Below, one piece after another: positions 43,868-53,488 of a stretch of DNA of 64,000 nt (position 1 is its first letter; every line of letters begins with the position of its first letter). This stretch comes from Oscillospiraceae bacterium (GTDB lineage Bacteria > Bacillota > Clostridia > Oscillospirales > Oscillospiraceae): positions 124,001-188,000 of the forward strand of contig DAOUQJ010000003.1 in NCBI GenBank assembly GCA_030625685.1, in the 5' to 3' direction. The notes under the pieces were generated by a model that saw only the letters and a list, made by a program, of their open reading frames with translations, ran no database searches and was not told the DNA's origin. The position numbers and the translations under genes were made by a program.

Positions 43868-45694
43868 TTATTCTACCGTCACAGACTTTGCAAGGTTTTT
43901 GGGTTTATCAATATCACAGCCATTTTCCAAGGCGACATAATACGAAAAGAGTTGCAAAGGTATGATTTCAGCAATAGGAACAAACAGAGGATCAATATTT
44001 GGCACTGCAATCACATGATCTGCTTCTTTGAAGATTTCACGATTGTCTTCGAGCGCCACACCTAGAACACATGCCCCTCTAGCTTTAACTTCTTTTATAT
44101 TACTCATCATTTTATCAAACAATCTTTCATGACATGCAAGCGCAATCACAAGTCTCTCATCTTCAATTAGCGCAATCGTTCCATGCTTGAGCTCTCCGGC
44201 AGGATACGCTTCTGAGTGAATGTAAGATATCTCTTTGAGTTTGAGTGAGCCTTCCAAAGACACTGCGTAGTCAGAGTATCTACCAATAAAGAAAATACTA
44301 TCTTTTTGGGCATATTGTTTTGCCACTTCATGAATATTCGTATTCAAATCAATAGAGCGTTGTACCAAAGCTGGCATTTGTCTGATTGAATGAATAAGCT
44401 CTACATATCTTTCATCTGAAATTGTCTCTAATTGCTTAGCCATATAAACCGCTAACAAATCTATCGTAGCAACTTGTGTGGTATAGCCTTTTGTCGTTGC
44501 AACTGCAATTTCAGGACCAGCCCAAGTATATATGACATAGTCAGAAAGTTTTGCAATGGTACTTCCCACAACATTCACAATAGAAAGTACGGTTGCACCA
44601 CGCGCTTTGCACTCCTTCATAGCAGCAATTGTATCCGCAGTTTCGCCTGACTGAGAAACAGCAATCAGCAATGTGTTTTCATCAATCAAAGGATTGCGAT
44701 ATCGCAGTTCACTCGCCAAATCCATCTCAACAGGTATTTTGCATAGTTCTTCAATGATATACTTACCTTGACAGCCAGCATAATACGCCGAACCACAGGC
44801 TGTAATTACAATTTTATTGATTTTTTTAAGCTCATTGGCACCAAATGCAAGATCATCTAACACAATCTCATCATTTTGAATTCTAGGTTCAATGGTTGCT
44901 TTGATGGCATTTGGTTGCTCAATGATTTCTTTGAGCATAAAGTGGTCATATCCACCTTTTTCAGCTGCTTCAATATCCCATGCAATGCGGGTAATGTTTG
45001 CTTCAACTTGACTACCCACAGCATTAAATACACTAATATCATCCGCTGTTATATGAGCAAATTGTCCATCTTCCAAATAAATTACATTTTTCGTGTTGGC
45101 CACCAAAGCCGTTACATCAGAAGCAAAATAATTTTCTTCCACGCCAACACCTAAAATAAGAGGTGCATTTTCCCGAACTGCATAAATCTCACCAGGATGT
45201 TCGGCACATAAAACGCCCAAAGCATAAGATCCTTCCAGTCGCGCAATGGTTTTCATCACCGCTATTCTAAAATCTCCTGTGTAATAATGATCAAGCAAAT
45301 GAACAATTACCTCAGTGTCTGTTTCACTTTGAAATTCATAGCCGAACTCTCTGAGTTCTTCACGCAATTGAGAATAGTTTTCAATAATTCCATTATGTAC
45401 AATGGCAAATGATTCATCTTTATTGAGATGAGGATGAGCATTTTCATCCGTTGGTGCACCATGTGTAGCCCAACGTGTGTGTCCGATCCCCGCTTTTCCT
45501 TCTAGCGTTGCACCATCATTGGTTTTTTCCACGAGTTTATTGATTGCACCACATGTTTTGTCCATTTGGATACCCTGCTCGCCTGAAACTGCAATGCCTG
45601 CAGAGTCATAACCTCGATATTCGAGCTTTTTCAATCCATCAAGCAAAACCGAAGATGCATTTCTATTTCCAGTAAAACCAACAATTCCACACAT
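43868..45694 (-). CDS. glmS: Glutamine-fructose-6-phosphate aminotransferase
   Basis: The 608-residue enzyme makes glucosamine-6-phosphate, the first step towards UDP-GlcNAc and peptidoglycan. The catalytic N-terminal Cys follows the initiator Met (MCGIVGFTGNR), with a class II glutaminase domain to about 220, two SIS domains (CGSAYYAGCQGKYI, SQSGETADT) and the C-terminus AKSVTVE. Only about 40 bp separate it from purC, leaving no room for the glmS ribozyme seen upstream of many Firmicute glmS genes. Confidence 0.98.
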   Translation of the reverse strand: MCGIVGFTGNRNASSVLLDGLKKLEYRGYDSAGIAVSGEQGIQMDKTCGAINKLVEKTNDGATLEGKAGIGHTRWATHGAPTDENAHPHLNKDESFAIVHNGIIENYSQLREELREFGYEFQSETDTEVIVHLLDHYYTGDFRIAVMKTIARLEGSYALGVLCAEHPGEIYAVRENAPLILGVGVEENYFASDVTALVANTKNVIYLEDGQFAHITADDISVFNAVGSQVEANITRIAWDIEAAEKGGYDHFMLKEIIEQPNAIKATIEPRIQNDEIVLDDLAFGANELKKINKIVITACGSAYYAGCQGKYIIEELCKIPVEMDLASELRYRNPLIDENTLLIAVSQSGETADTIAAMKECKARGATVLSIVNVVGSTIAKLSDYVIYTWAGPEIAVATTKGYTTQVATIDLLAVYMAKQLETISDERYVELIHSIRQMPALVQRSIDLNTNIHEVAKQYAQKDSIFFIGRYSDYAVSLEGSLKLKEISYIHSEAYPAGELKHGTIALIEDERLVIALACHERLFDKMMSNIKEVKARGACVLGVALEDNREIFKEADHVIAVPNIDPLFVPIAEIIPLQLFSYYVALENGCDIDKPKNLAKSVTVE

Positions 45695-45735
45695 ATAATT
45701 ATGTCCTCCTACGTTTCTTAATATCTTATTCTATC

Positions 45736-46452
45736 TTATGAACGATTTTCAGAAACGCGACGAATCACTTCTTGATAAGCATCTTCAACATTTCCTAGAT
45801 CTCTACGGAATCGATCCTTATCCATTTTTTCACCTGTTTCACTATCCCAGAAACGACAAGTATCAGGAGATATCTCATCAGCAAGCACAATAACACCATC
45901 GGTCGTTACACCAAATTCAAGTTTGAAGTCAACCAATGTAATGCCAATATCCTTGAAGAAATTTTTCATCACATCATTGATTTTAAATGCCATGTCCTTA
46001 ATAAGTGCAATATCCTCAGCTGTTGCAAGTTTCATTGCAAGTGCGTGATAGTCATTGATGAGTGGATCACCCAAATCGTCATCTTTGTATGAAAACTCAA
46101 TTGTAGGACTGTCAAATTTTGTGCCTTCTTCCACACCATAACGTTTTGAAAAACTACCTGCTGCGATATTACGGATAATTACTTCAAGTGGAATAATGTT
46201 CACTTTTTTGACCACAGTTTCACGCTCGGATAACTCTTCCACATAATGCGTAGGAATGCCATATTCCTCTAGCAAACGCATCATCAAATTTGACATTTGA
46301 TTGTTTATAACGCCTTTACCTGAAATAGTACCTTTTTTTAATCCATTAAATGCTGTCGCATCATCTTTATACTGAACAATATATTGCGCATCATTGTCCG
46401 TCGCATATACTTTCTTGGCTTTGCCTTCATAAAGCATTTCTTTCATCATCAT
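45736..46452 (-). CDS. purC: Phosphoribosylaminoimidazole-succinocarboxamide synthase
   Basis: A 238-residue SAICAR synthetase of purine synthesis. Diagnostic sequences are [37 protein letters not shown]-like [19 protein letters not shown] and [15 protein letters not shown]. It stands apart from other pur genes and is followed by glmS; both enzymes use or feed amino-nitrogen metabolism, but no shared control was seen. The ATG follows AAGGAAGTG. Confidence 0.97.
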   Translation of the reverse strand: MMMKEMLYEGKAKKVYATDNDAQYIVQYKDDATAFNGLKKGTISGKGVINNQMSNLMMRLLEEYGIPTHYVEELSERETVVKKVNIIPLEVIIRNIAAGSFSKRYGVEEGTKFDSPTIEFSYKDDDLGDPLINDYHALAMKLATAEDIALIKDMAFKINDVMKNFFKDIGITLVDFKLEFGVTTDGVIVLADEISPDTCRFWDSETGEKMDKDRFRRDLGNVEDAYQEVIRRVSENRS

Positions 46453-46719
46453 ATGTCACACTTCCTTATATCTAATAGTAGTTTTGTTTCTGAAATATTT
46501 TTTGAATCAGATACATTCTCCCACAAAATTGGCAATATTGCAATGCTTCAAACTATATTTTATAATCTGTTAAATCTTTTGAAAACACAATCGAATAATT
46601 ATGTTATATTTGTTTAACACATTCCTCTCGAATATGCCAAACAAACACCACTTTGGCTATGAATTTCTCAACGTTTTGTAGAATAATATTCTCTATCCCT
46701 GCTTTTTCCTCTTTCTCCC

Positions 46720-46748
46720 TTGACAGAAATTAAATTGAATTTTATACT
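46720..46748 (+). promoter_or_regulatory. Sigma-A promoter of glnA
   Basis: TTGACA (46720-46725), 17-bp spacer, TATACT (46743-46748). It is close to consensus and would start transcription near 46755, leaving a leader of about 80 nt. Confidence 0.75.
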
Positions 46749-46767
46749 TAGCAAAAAGAGTTACAAG

Positions 46768-46808
46768 GCAAGAGAGACTAAACAAACACTCACTTGCTTT
46801 ATTTTTAT
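46768..46808 (+). promoter_or_regulatory. Terminator-like hairpin in the glnA leader (putative attenuator)
   Basis: GCAAGAGAG (46768-46776) can pair with CTCACTTGC (46789-46797) with one internal A-A mismatch, followed by TTTATTTTTATTG. It lies between the promoter and the RBS, so it could cause premature termination unless opened by an antiterminator. Confidence 0.5.
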
Positions 46809-46834
46809 TGTATAGCTGAAAGGAGCTCTCCATT

Positions 46835-48169
46835 ATGAGTAATTATACAAAAGAAGACATCCTTCGCCTAGTGAAAGAGCAGGAAATCAACTTCATTAGA
46901 ATGCAATTCATCGATATCTTCGGACAGATGAAAAACGTTGCCATCACTAGTTCTCATATGGAGAAAGCCCTCAACAATCAGTTGACCATTGATGGTAGCT
47001 CCATAGAAGGATATACAAGAATTCATGAATCAGATCAATTTCTTCATCCTGATTTAGACACATTTTCTCGTGTGTCATGGAGCATCGGACATGGGAAAAT
47101 TGCTCGTATGTTCTGTAATGTATATAATCCAGATGGTACTGCTTTTGTTGGCGACCCCCGTCAAATTTTAAAAAACACATTGGCTCGTGCTGAAAAGCTC
47201 GGCTACACGTTTAATGTCGGACCAGAATGTGAATTCTTCCTGTTTGAATTAGACAAAGATGGCGCGCCAACTGTGACTACTAGAGATGAAGCTGGTTATT
47301 TCGACCATGGTCCTACAGATCACGGTGAAGCCACTCGTCGTGAAGTTTGTCTTGCACTGGAAGATCTCGGTTTTCAAATTGAAGCTTCTCATCACGAAGT
47401 TGCTCCAGGTCAACATGAAATTGGTTTTAAATACAGCTATGCTTTGAATGCTGCTGACAATATCATGACCTTTAAACAAACCGTCAAAGCCATTGCGCAT
47501 CGCAATGGCCAACATGCTACATTCATGCCTAAACCGCTCTTTGGTATTAGTGGCTCTGGTATGCATACCAACATGTCTCTATTTGATCAAGATGGAAATA
47601 ATGTTTTTTACGACCCAAATGATGAACGCAAACTATCTGAAAAAGCATATCAGTTCATTGCTGGACTACTACATCACATGAAAGCACTTACTGCCATTAC
47701 CAATCCACTAGTCAATTCATATAAAAGACTAGTACCTGGTTATGAAGCACCTTGTTATCTGGCTTGGTCTGCTTCCAACCGTAGTGCACTCATTCGAATT
47801 CCAGCAGCGCGTGGTCAATCCACTCGTGTTGAACTTCGCTCCCCTGATCCATCCTGCAATCCATATTTGGCTATGGCTGTTTGTCTTGCCGCTGGATTGG
47901 ATGGTATTGAAAAAGGTATGACACCTCCTCCTGAAATTACGGAAAACATTTATCATATGGATGAAAAATGTCGTGCCGAAAATGGAATTGAAGATTTGCC
48001 AAGTGATTTAAATGAAGCACTCAAAGCATTCAAAGAAAGTCAACTAATGCGTGATACACTGGGCGAACATGTATTTACTCAATTTATCATCGGCAAAGAA
48101 AAAGAATGGAATGATTATTGCACACGCGTCAGCAACTGGGAGCTTTCCAAGTATCTTGTAAAATACTAA
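46835..48169 (+). CDS. glnA: Glutamine synthetase type I
   Basis: A 444-residue GSI-alpha type enzyme (length as in Bacillus/Clostridium, lacking the adenylylated GSI-beta segment) that assimilates ammonium into glutamine. Catalytic motifs include DGSSIEGYTRIHESD, GPECEFFLF, HEVAPGQHEIGFKY, GSGMHTNMSLF and the ATP-site NSYKRLVPGYEAP. The GSI-alpha form is normally feedback-inhibited and transcriptionally controlled. Its leader has a terminator-like hairpin, and a terminator follows. Confidence 0.98.
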   Translation: MSNYTKEDILRLVKEQEINFIRMQFIDIFGQMKNVAITSSHMEKALNNQLTIDGSSIEGYTRIHESDQFLHPDLDTFSRVSWSIGHGKIARMFCNVYNPDGTAFVGDPRQILKNTLARAEKLGYTFNVGPECEFFLFELDKDGAPTVTTRDEAGYFDHGPTDHGEATRREVCLALEDLGFQIEASHHEVAPGQHEIGFKYSYALNAADNIMTFKQTVKAIAHRNGQHATFMPKPLFGISGSGMHTNMSLFDQDGNNVFYDPNDERKLSEKAYQFIAGLLHHMKALTAITNPLVNSYKRLVPGYEAPCYLAWSASNRSALIRIPAARGQSTRVELRSPDPSCNPYLAMAVCLAAGLDGIEKGMTPPPEITENIYHMDEKCRAENGIEDLPSDLNEALKAFKESQLMRDTLGEHVFTQFIIGKEKEWNDYCTRVSNWELSKYLVKY

Positions 48170-48176
48170 TACAATC

Positions 48177-48205
48177 ACAGCCGTTCAAGTCTATTGAACG
48201 GCTGT
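48177..48205 (+). terminator. Terminator after glnA
   Basis: ACAGCCGTTCAA (48177-48188) pairs with TTGAACGGCTGT (48194-48205). The following T-tract is imperfect (CGTCTATATTTT). Confidence 0.75.
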
Positions 48206-48230
48206 CGTCTATATTTTAATTTGAAATCAC

Positions 48231-48259
48231 TTGCAATTAATGTAATTATGTGATATTAT
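48231..48259 (+). promoter_or_regulatory. Promoter of the rimP-nusA-infB operon
   Basis: TTGCAA (48231-48236), 17-bp spacer, TATTAT (48254-48259), about 100 bp upstream of rimP. Confidence 0.6.
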
Positions 48260-48284
48260 ACTAAGAGATAGATGATTGCAAACT

Positions 48285-48312
48285 AGAGTGAGGCGTGCCT
48301 CACTCTTTATTT
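48285..48312 (+). promoter_or_regulatory. Terminator-like leader hairpin upstream of rimP
   Basis: AGAGTGAGGC (48285-48294) and GCCTCACTCT (48297-48306) form a perfect 10-bp stem with a 2-nt apex, followed by TTATTTTG. It lies about 20 nt after the predicted transcription start. Attenuation of this operon by NusA is known in Bacillus subtilis, which makes an autoregulatory terminator plausible here. Confidence 0.6.
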
Positions 48313-48355
48313 TGTTCAAATTTCGCAATCATTTTCAAAAAGAAAGGAGCCTTTC

Positions 48356-48811
48356 ATGTCTAAAATCACTGATATTGTTACCGATTTGGCAACCCCTTTT
48401 GTTCAAGAGCAAGGCTGCACATTATGGGATGTTGAATATCTCAAAGAAGCTGGCAGCTGGTTTTTACGTGTGTATATTGATAAGGATACTGGCGTTACAA
48501 TTGACGACTGCGAAAAAGTTAGTCGCTCGTTATCTGATCTATTAGATGAAACAGATCCCATTTCTGATGCATACACGTTTGAAGTTTCTTCTGCTGGTGC
48601 AGATAGAGTGCTCAAAAAGAAAGAGCATTTTGAAAAATACTTTAATGAACCAATCGAGGTTCGATTATACAAACCATATAACGGGACAAAACTATTGATT
48701 GGCAAACTTTCTTCTTATAATAATGGTGATCTTAGTATAATTGTAGAAGACAATGAACTACAATTTACAAAACAAGATATAGCGCAAGTTCGCTTACATG
48801 TGAGCTTTTAA
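48356..48811 (+). CDS. rimP: Ribosome maturation factor RimP
   Basis: A 151-residue protein needed for 30S maturation. N-terminal alpha/beta domain with LWDVEYLKEAGSWFLRVYID and TIDDCEKVSRSLSDLLDETD, C-terminal SH3-like domain from about 85. ATG follows AAAGGAG. First gene of the conserved rimP-nusA-ylxR-ylxQ-infB-rbfA cluster, 17 bp before nusA. Confidence 0.95.
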   Translation: MSKITDIVTDLATPFVQEQGCTLWDVEYLKEAGSWFLRVYIDKDTGVTIDDCEKVSRSLSDLLDETDPISDAYTFEVSSAGADRVLKKKEHFEKYFNEPIEVRLYKPYNGTKLLIGKLSSYNNGDLSIIVEDNELQFTKQDIAQVRLHVSF

Positions 48812-48828
48812 TAAAGGAGTATAAAGTT

Positions 48829-50001
48829 ATGGCTAAAAGAGCTTCTAAAGCAACAAAATCCAACGAGTTGGATGGAAAAGAGTTTTTTGCCGCAATTTCG
48901 ATGATTGAAAAGGAAAAAGGCATTCCAAAATCTTATATGCTTGACAAAATCACACAAGCTTTACTTTCAGCGTATAAGAGAGACAACGAAGGTGTTCAAG
49001 ATAATGTATATATTGAAGCAAATGAAAACACCGGCGATGTTAAGATGTTTCTAAAAAAAGATGTAGTAGAAACAGTAGATAATCCTGCAACTGAACTTTC
49101 ATTGGATGAAGCCAGAGCAAAACTCCCTACTGCACAAATAGGAGACGTCATCCGCAGCGAAATCAAACCTAGAAACTTTGGACGTATCGCAGCGCAAACT
49201 GCACGCCAAGTCATTATTCAAGGTATGCGCGAAGCAGAACACAGCATGGTTTATGATGAATTCACTTCCAAAGAACATGAAATGCTCGTGGGTACGGTCA
49301 CACGGATAGACCCAAGAAATGGCGCTGTTTCTGTCCGAATTGGTAGCGGTTCAGAAGTCATTGATGCATACCTCTCCCCTTCAGAGCAAGTTCGCACAGA
49401 GTCCCTACACGAAGGCGACCGTATCAATGTTTACGTTGTGGAAGTACGCCGCACCAATCGTGGTCCACAGATACTGATTTCTCGTACACACCCTGGTCTA
49501 GTCAAACGCCTATTCGAACGTGAAGTGCCTGAAATTTATGATGGAACAGTTGAAATTCGTTCCATTGCACGCGAAGCTGGAAGTCGTACAAAAATCGCTG
49601 TATGGTCTGAAGATAGCAATGTTGATCCGATTGGCGCATGTGTGGGCCCAAAAGGCGCCAGAGTAAATAGTGTCACAAATGAATTAAAAGATGAAAAAAT
49701 TGACATCATTCAATATAATGATGACCCTGTTATTTATGTCGCAGCTGCCCTTTCTCCTGCTGATGTCATCTCAGTAAAAACCATTGATGACGGAAAGAAC
49801 TGTCAAGTCGTTGTTCCTGATGACCAACTTTCTTTGGCAATTGGTAAAGAAGGTCAAAATGCTCGCTTAGCCGCGAAACTCACTGGACTCAAAATTGACA
49901 TCAAACCAGAAAGTGCTGCACATGAATTTGAACAAAACTCAGTAGCAGAAGACATCGACAATTCCGATGTTGATTCTGAAGAAGTCGAAACTTTGGATTA
50001 A
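48829..50001 (+). CDS. nusA: Transcription termination/antitermination protein NusA
   Basis: This 390-residue RNA polymerase-binding factor controls pausing and termination. N-terminal domain to about 130, S1 domain with VGTVTRIDPRNGAVSVRIG, then KH domains with VDPIGACVGPKGARVNSV and LAIGKEGQNARLAAKLTG. The C-terminus is a short acidic tail, lacking the AR repeats of E. coli NusA, as in other Firmicutes. It is probably able to act on the leader terminator of its own operon. Confidence 0.97.
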   Translation: MAKRASKATKSNELDGKEFFAAISMIEKEKGIPKSYMLDKITQALLSAYKRDNEGVQDNVYIEANENTGDVKMFLKKDVVETVDNPATELSLDEARAKLPTAQIGDVIRSEIKPRNFGRIAAQTARQVIIQGMREAEHSMVYDEFTSKEHEMLVGTVTRIDPRNGAVSVRIGSGSEVIDAYLSPSEQVRTESLHEGDRINVYVVEVRRTNRGPQILISRTHPGLVKRLFEREVPEIYDGTVEIRSIAREAGSRTKIAVWSEDSNVDPIGACVGPKGARVNSVTNELKDEKIDIIQYNDDPVIYVAAALSPADVISVKTIDDGKNCQVVVPDDQLSLAIGKEGQNARLAAKLTGLKIDIKPESAAHEFEQNSVAEDIDNSDVDSEEVETLD

Positions 50002-50027
50002 TCCCTTTCCTTAAAGGAGGTAGCATT

Positions 50028-50303
50028 GTGCCTAAAAAAATCCCACTTCGCCAATGTTTGGGTTGTCGTGAAATGAAACCGAAGCCTGAACTTATTCGAA
50101 TTGTCCGCGCAAAAACAGGTGAAATTTCTTTGGATTTCCGTGGCAAAATGCCAGGAAGAGGTGCCTACCTTTGTCAAGATCCAAACTGTTTAAAGCGTAT
50201 TATAAAAGCAAAATCATTAGAGCGGGCTTTTTCTACCCAAATTCCCGCAGAGGTTTATGAAGCTTTAGAAGAACAGTTACAAAGAGGAGATACAAATGAA
50301 TAG
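50028..50303 (+). CDS. ylxR: YlxR family RNA-binding protein
   Basis: 91 residues starting at GTG behind AAAGGAGG. The signature CLGCREMKPKPELIRIVR and PGRGAYLCQDPNCLKRIIK match YlxR (DUF448), recently linked to RNase P modulation in Bacillus (RnpM). The product is small and basic. It overlaps ylxQ by 8 bp in the infB operon. Confidence 0.95.
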   Translation: MPKKIPLRQCLGCREMKPKPELIRIVRAKTGEISLDFRGKMPGRGAYLCQDPNCLKRIIKAKSLERAFSTQIPAEVYEALEEQLQRGDTNE

Positions 50304-50706
50304 AGTAGTTTCCTTTCTTGGTTTGATTCGCAAAGCAGGAAAATTAGATGTAGGTGAAGAACCAGTCGGTTCAGCAGCAAGAGCAAAATCGGCAAAACTC
50401 ATCATACTTGCAAATGATACAACAGACAACACCATACGCAGAGCAAGTCATTTTGCTTCCGTTGCAAAAGCACCTTATGTTTCAGTTCCACTTACCAAAA
50501 CTGAATTGGGTTCAGCTATAGGTAGGCCTCCCTGCGCTATGATTTCTATAAATGATATCGGTCTTGCAGCAAATCTAGTAGGGAAACTCGTCCCATCAAA
50601 CCCCGAATTATATACTGAACTTTACGAAGAACTAAATATAAAAGCTGAAAAAACGCTGAAACGAAAAAAACAAACAAAACCGCGAAAACACACAAAAAGA
50701 CAATAA
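50296..50706 (+). CDS. ylxQ: L7Ae-family RNA-binding protein YlxQ
   Basis: A 136-residue protein of the L7Ae/L30e/S12e/Gadd45 fold: FLGLIRKAGKLDVGEEPV, KLIILANDTTDNT and the hallmark APYVSVPLTKTELGSAIGR. It probably binds kink-turn RNA. The last 25 residues form a very basic tail (KRKKQTKPRKHTKRQ), longer than in typical YlxQ of about 100 residues. Located between ylxR and infB as usual. Confidence 0.93.
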   Translation: MNRVVSFLGLIRKAGKLDVGEEPVGSAARAKSAKLIILANDTTDNTIRRASHFASVAKAPYVSVPLTKTELGSAIGRPPCAMISINDIGLAANLVGKLVPSNPELYTELYEELNIKAEKTLKRKKQTKPRKHTKRQ

Positions 50707-50779
50707 CATTGATAATTATTTCAATTATATCATTACTACTACTCGATGATGAATGAAAACACTTACGGAGGTGGCTTAT

Positions 50780-53110
50780 TTGAGTTTAGTTAAATATCGT
50801 GTCCATGAAGTAGCCAAAGATTTTGGAAAGACTACAAAAGAAATTACTGAGATTCTTACCAAATACGCAACTGCACCCAAAAATCACATGCAGGTACTTG
50901 AAGATAAAGAATTATCTATCATTTTCGAATACCTAACACAAAACAATCAAATTGATACTCTTGAAAGTATTTATGCAGAAGCTGCAGCTACAGAAACAAA
51001 ACCTGCTCCTAAGGCAGAAAAGCAAGCTCCTGCAAAAAAACAACCACAAGAGAAAGCAAAAAACCAAACTGCTCCACAGGCAAAATCTTCTGAAACAGCA
51101 AAACCTGCTGCTTCAAACTCAGCAACCCATTCCCGTGTGCCAGAAAAGAAAATTGTTGACACACGTAAAGCTAGCAATGTTAACCTAGACCGTTATGACG
51201 AACGCTTGGAAAAACTAGCACCACAACGTGCTGATAAAATGCAAACTGGCAAACAAAAGTTCAACAATAGAAACAACCAGAAAAAAGGAAATTTCGGAAA
51301 CAAACGCAAACAAGAAGAGCAAGAAAAACTACGTCGTTTACAATTAGAAATCATCAAACAAACACCGCTTACTGTTAAAATTCCAGATGAAATCAGTGTT
51401 GGTGAACTAGCGTCAAGAATGAAAAAGACAGGTGCCGAAGTTGTCAAACAACTCATGAAAATGGGTATTATGGCCTCTCTTCCTGAGGTAATCGACCACG
51501 ATACAGCTGCACTCGTTGCAATGGAACTAGGCTGCAAAGTTGAAAAAGAAGTTGTTGTTACTATTGAAGAACGACTCATCAATACAGAAGAAGATAAAGC
51601 AGAAGACCTTGAAGCACGTGCTCCTATCGTTGTAGTTATGGGTCACGTTGACCACGGTAAAACTTCCCTGCTTGACCGCATTCGTAGTGCGAATGTAGCT
51701 GATGATGAAGCAGGCGGCATTACCCAACATATTGGTGCTTATCAAGTCGAAGTCAATGGCTCACCTATCACCTTCCTTGATACACCTGGCCATGAAGCTT
51801 TTACCGCTATGCGTGCTCGTGGTGCCATGGTCACAGACATTGCTATTTTGATAGTCGCTGCTGACGATGGTATCATGCCACAAACCATTGAATCCATCAA
51901 CCATGCAAAAGCTGCCGAAATTCCAATTATTGTTGCCATCAACAAGATGGATAAACCTGGTGCAAACCCTGACCGTATCAAACAACAACTCACCGAACAT
52001 GAGCTTGTTTCTGAGGAATGGGGCGGTGAGACTATCATCTGTCCTATTTCAGCAAAAACTGGTGACGGAGTTAAAAAACTGCTTGAAATGGTCGTCTTGA
52101 CAGCTGAAATGCAAGAACTCACTGCAAACCCAAATCGTGCTGCGCAAGGCACCGTTATTGAAGCTCGCTTAGATAAAAGCCGTGGTCCTGTTGCTACAAT
52201 GCTCATTCAAAAAGGAACACTACATCAAGGTGATGTTATCATCGCTGGCACAGCTGTTGGTCGTGTTCGCGCAATGACTGATGCAAAAGGCAATAAAATT
52301 ATGGAAGCTACTCCTTCCGTACCTGTTGAAATCATCGGTATGAGTGAAGTTCCTGGTGCAGGCGACGACTTCCATGCTGTTGAAGATGAACGTATGGCAA
52401 GAGAGCTTGCAGAACAACGCAAACATGAAAACAAAATGCTTGCAAATAGCAACCAAAAAGTCACTTTAGAAGACCTCTTCTCTCATATTCAGTTGGGTGA
52501 ACTAAAAACACTGAATATCATCGTAAAAGCTGACGTACAAGGTTCTGCAGAGGCACTAAAATCATCTTTAGAAGAGCTAACCAATGAAGAAGTACGCGTT
52601 CGTGTTATTCACTGCGCTGTTGGTGCCGTCAATGAATCTGATATTATGCTTGCATCTACATCCAATGCGATTATCGTAGGCTTCAACGTTCGTCCTGACG
52701 CAAATGCAAAAGAATCTGCTGTTCGTATGTCTGTTGATGTTCGTATGTATCGTGTTATCTATGACTGTATTTCTGAAATCAAAGATGCTATGAAAGGCAT
52801 GTTGGATCCTAAATTCAAAGAAGTTACACTTGGCACTGTTTCTGTACGTGAAGTTTACAAAATAACAGGTGCAGGCATCATTGCAGGTTGTTATGTCACA
52901 GATGGAAAAGTTACCCGCAATGCACAAATTCGTCTTGTACGTGACGGCATTGTTGTGCATGAAGGAGTTATCGCTTCTTTGCGTCGCTTTAAAGATGACG
53001 TCAAGGAAGTTGCACACGGATACGAATGTGGTATTTCCATTGAGAAATACAGTGACATCAAAGCTGGTGACGTTATTGAAGCCTTTGTAATGGAACAAAT
53101 TGAAAATTAA
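50780..53110 (+). CDS. infB: Translation initiation factor IF-2
   Basis: TTG at 50780 behind GGAGGTG is the best start ([20 protein letters not shown]); the ATG of the track at 50753 lies before the RBS. The 776-residue GTPase places initiator tRNA on the ribosome. It has an N-terminal IF2_N domain, a low-complexity Ala/Lys/Gln-rich linker (about 75-160), a second IF2_N, the G domain with [20 protein letters not shown] and NKMD, then domains II-IV. A normal length for a Firmicute IF-2. Confidence 0.97.
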   Translation: MSLVKYRVHEVAKDFGKTTKEITEILTKYATAPKNHMQVLEDKELSIIFEYLTQNNQIDTLESIYAEAAATETKPAPKAEKQAPAKKQPQEKAKNQTAPQAKSSETAKPAASNSATHSRVPEKKIVDTRKASNVNLDRYDERLEKLAPQRADKMQTGKQKFNNRNNQKKGNFGNKRKQEEQEKLRRLQLEIIKQTPLTVKIPDEISVGELASRMKKTGAEVVKQLMKMGIMASLPEVIDHDTAALVAMELGCKVEKEVVVTIEERLINTEEDKAEDLEARAPIVVVMGHVDHGKTSLLDRIRSANVADDEAGGITQHIGAYQVEVNGSPITFLDTPGHEAFTAMRARGAMVTDIAILIVAADDGIMPQTIESINHAKAAEIPIIVAINKMDKPGANPDRIKQQLTEHELVSEEWGGETIICPISAKTGDGVKKLLEMVVLTAEMQELTANPNRAAQGTVIEARLDKSRGPVATMLIQKGTLHQGDVIIAGTAVGRVRAMTDAKGNKIMEATPSVPVEIIGMSEVPGAGDDFHAVEDERMARELAEQRKHENKMLANSNQKVTLEDLFSHIQLGELKTLNIIVKADVQGSAEALKSSLEELTNEEVRVRVIHCAVGAVNESDIMLASTSNAIIVGFNVRPDANAKESAVRMSVDVRMYRVIYDCISEIKDAMKGMLDPKFKEVTLGTVSVREVYKITGAGIIAGCYVTDGKVTRNAQIRLVRDGIVVHEGVIASLRRFKDDVKEVAHGYECGISIEKYSDIKAGDVIEAFVMEQIEN

Positions 53111-53142
53111 TCACTTCATTAGCAATAAGATTGGAGGTCACT

Positions 53143-53478
53143 ATGGCAAATAAGCGCATTGGTCGCATCAATGAAGAAATTCAACGAGAACTAGCAAACT
53201 TAATTCGCAACTTAAAAGACCCACGTGTACACGGTTTGGTCTCTATCACTGCAGTCGAAACTACACCTGATTTGCGTTTTGCAAAAATTCATGTGAGCGT
53301 TTTGGATCAAAGTGACGTGCGTGAGGTCATCAAAGGTCTAAAATCTTCTGCTTCATATCTACGTCGTGAATTGGGTCATTCACTTTCGCTTCGATATACA
53401 CCAGAGTTGCAGTTTATTGAAGACGATTCTATCAACAAAGGTGCACATATATTAAAACTACTCAACGATATTGATTAA
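53143..53478 (+). CDS. rbfA: Ribosome-binding factor A
   Basis: ATG 53143 follows GGAGGTCACT and gives 111 residues (MANKRIGRINEEIQRELANL); the upstream TTG start is rejected. The KH-like RbfA fold is evident from LKDPRVHGLVSITAVETTPD, AKIHVSVLD and LGHSLSLRYTPELQFIEDDS. The protein helps mature the 16S rRNA 5' end. It overlaps the track ORF of nrnA but ends 10 bp before the chosen nrnA start. Confidence 0.95.
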   Translation: MANKRIGRINEEIQRELANLIRNLKDPRVHGLVSITAVETTPDLRFAKIHVSVLDQSDVREVIKGLKSSASYLRRELGHSLSLRYTPELQFIEDDSINKGAHILKLLNDID

Positions 53479-53488
53479 GAGGTGTATT

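Larger units (their letters stand above)
46453..46834. other. 382-bp divergent region between purC and glnA
   Basis: The right part carries a glnA promoter, a leader hairpin and an RBS (AAGGAG). A GCCAAA/TTTGGC hairpin (near 46636-46657) lies upstream of the glnA promoter. No gene or known riboswitch was recognised, and the track ORF at 46384-46617 has no RBS. Confidence 0.5.

Noticed and set aside
45695-45735. glmS ribozyme
   Set aside because: Only 41 bp lie between purC and glmS, far too short for the ribozyme.
50952-51188. Leu/Lys/Gln-rich ORF inside infB
   Set aside because: Frame-shifted reading of the low-complexity linker of IF-2.
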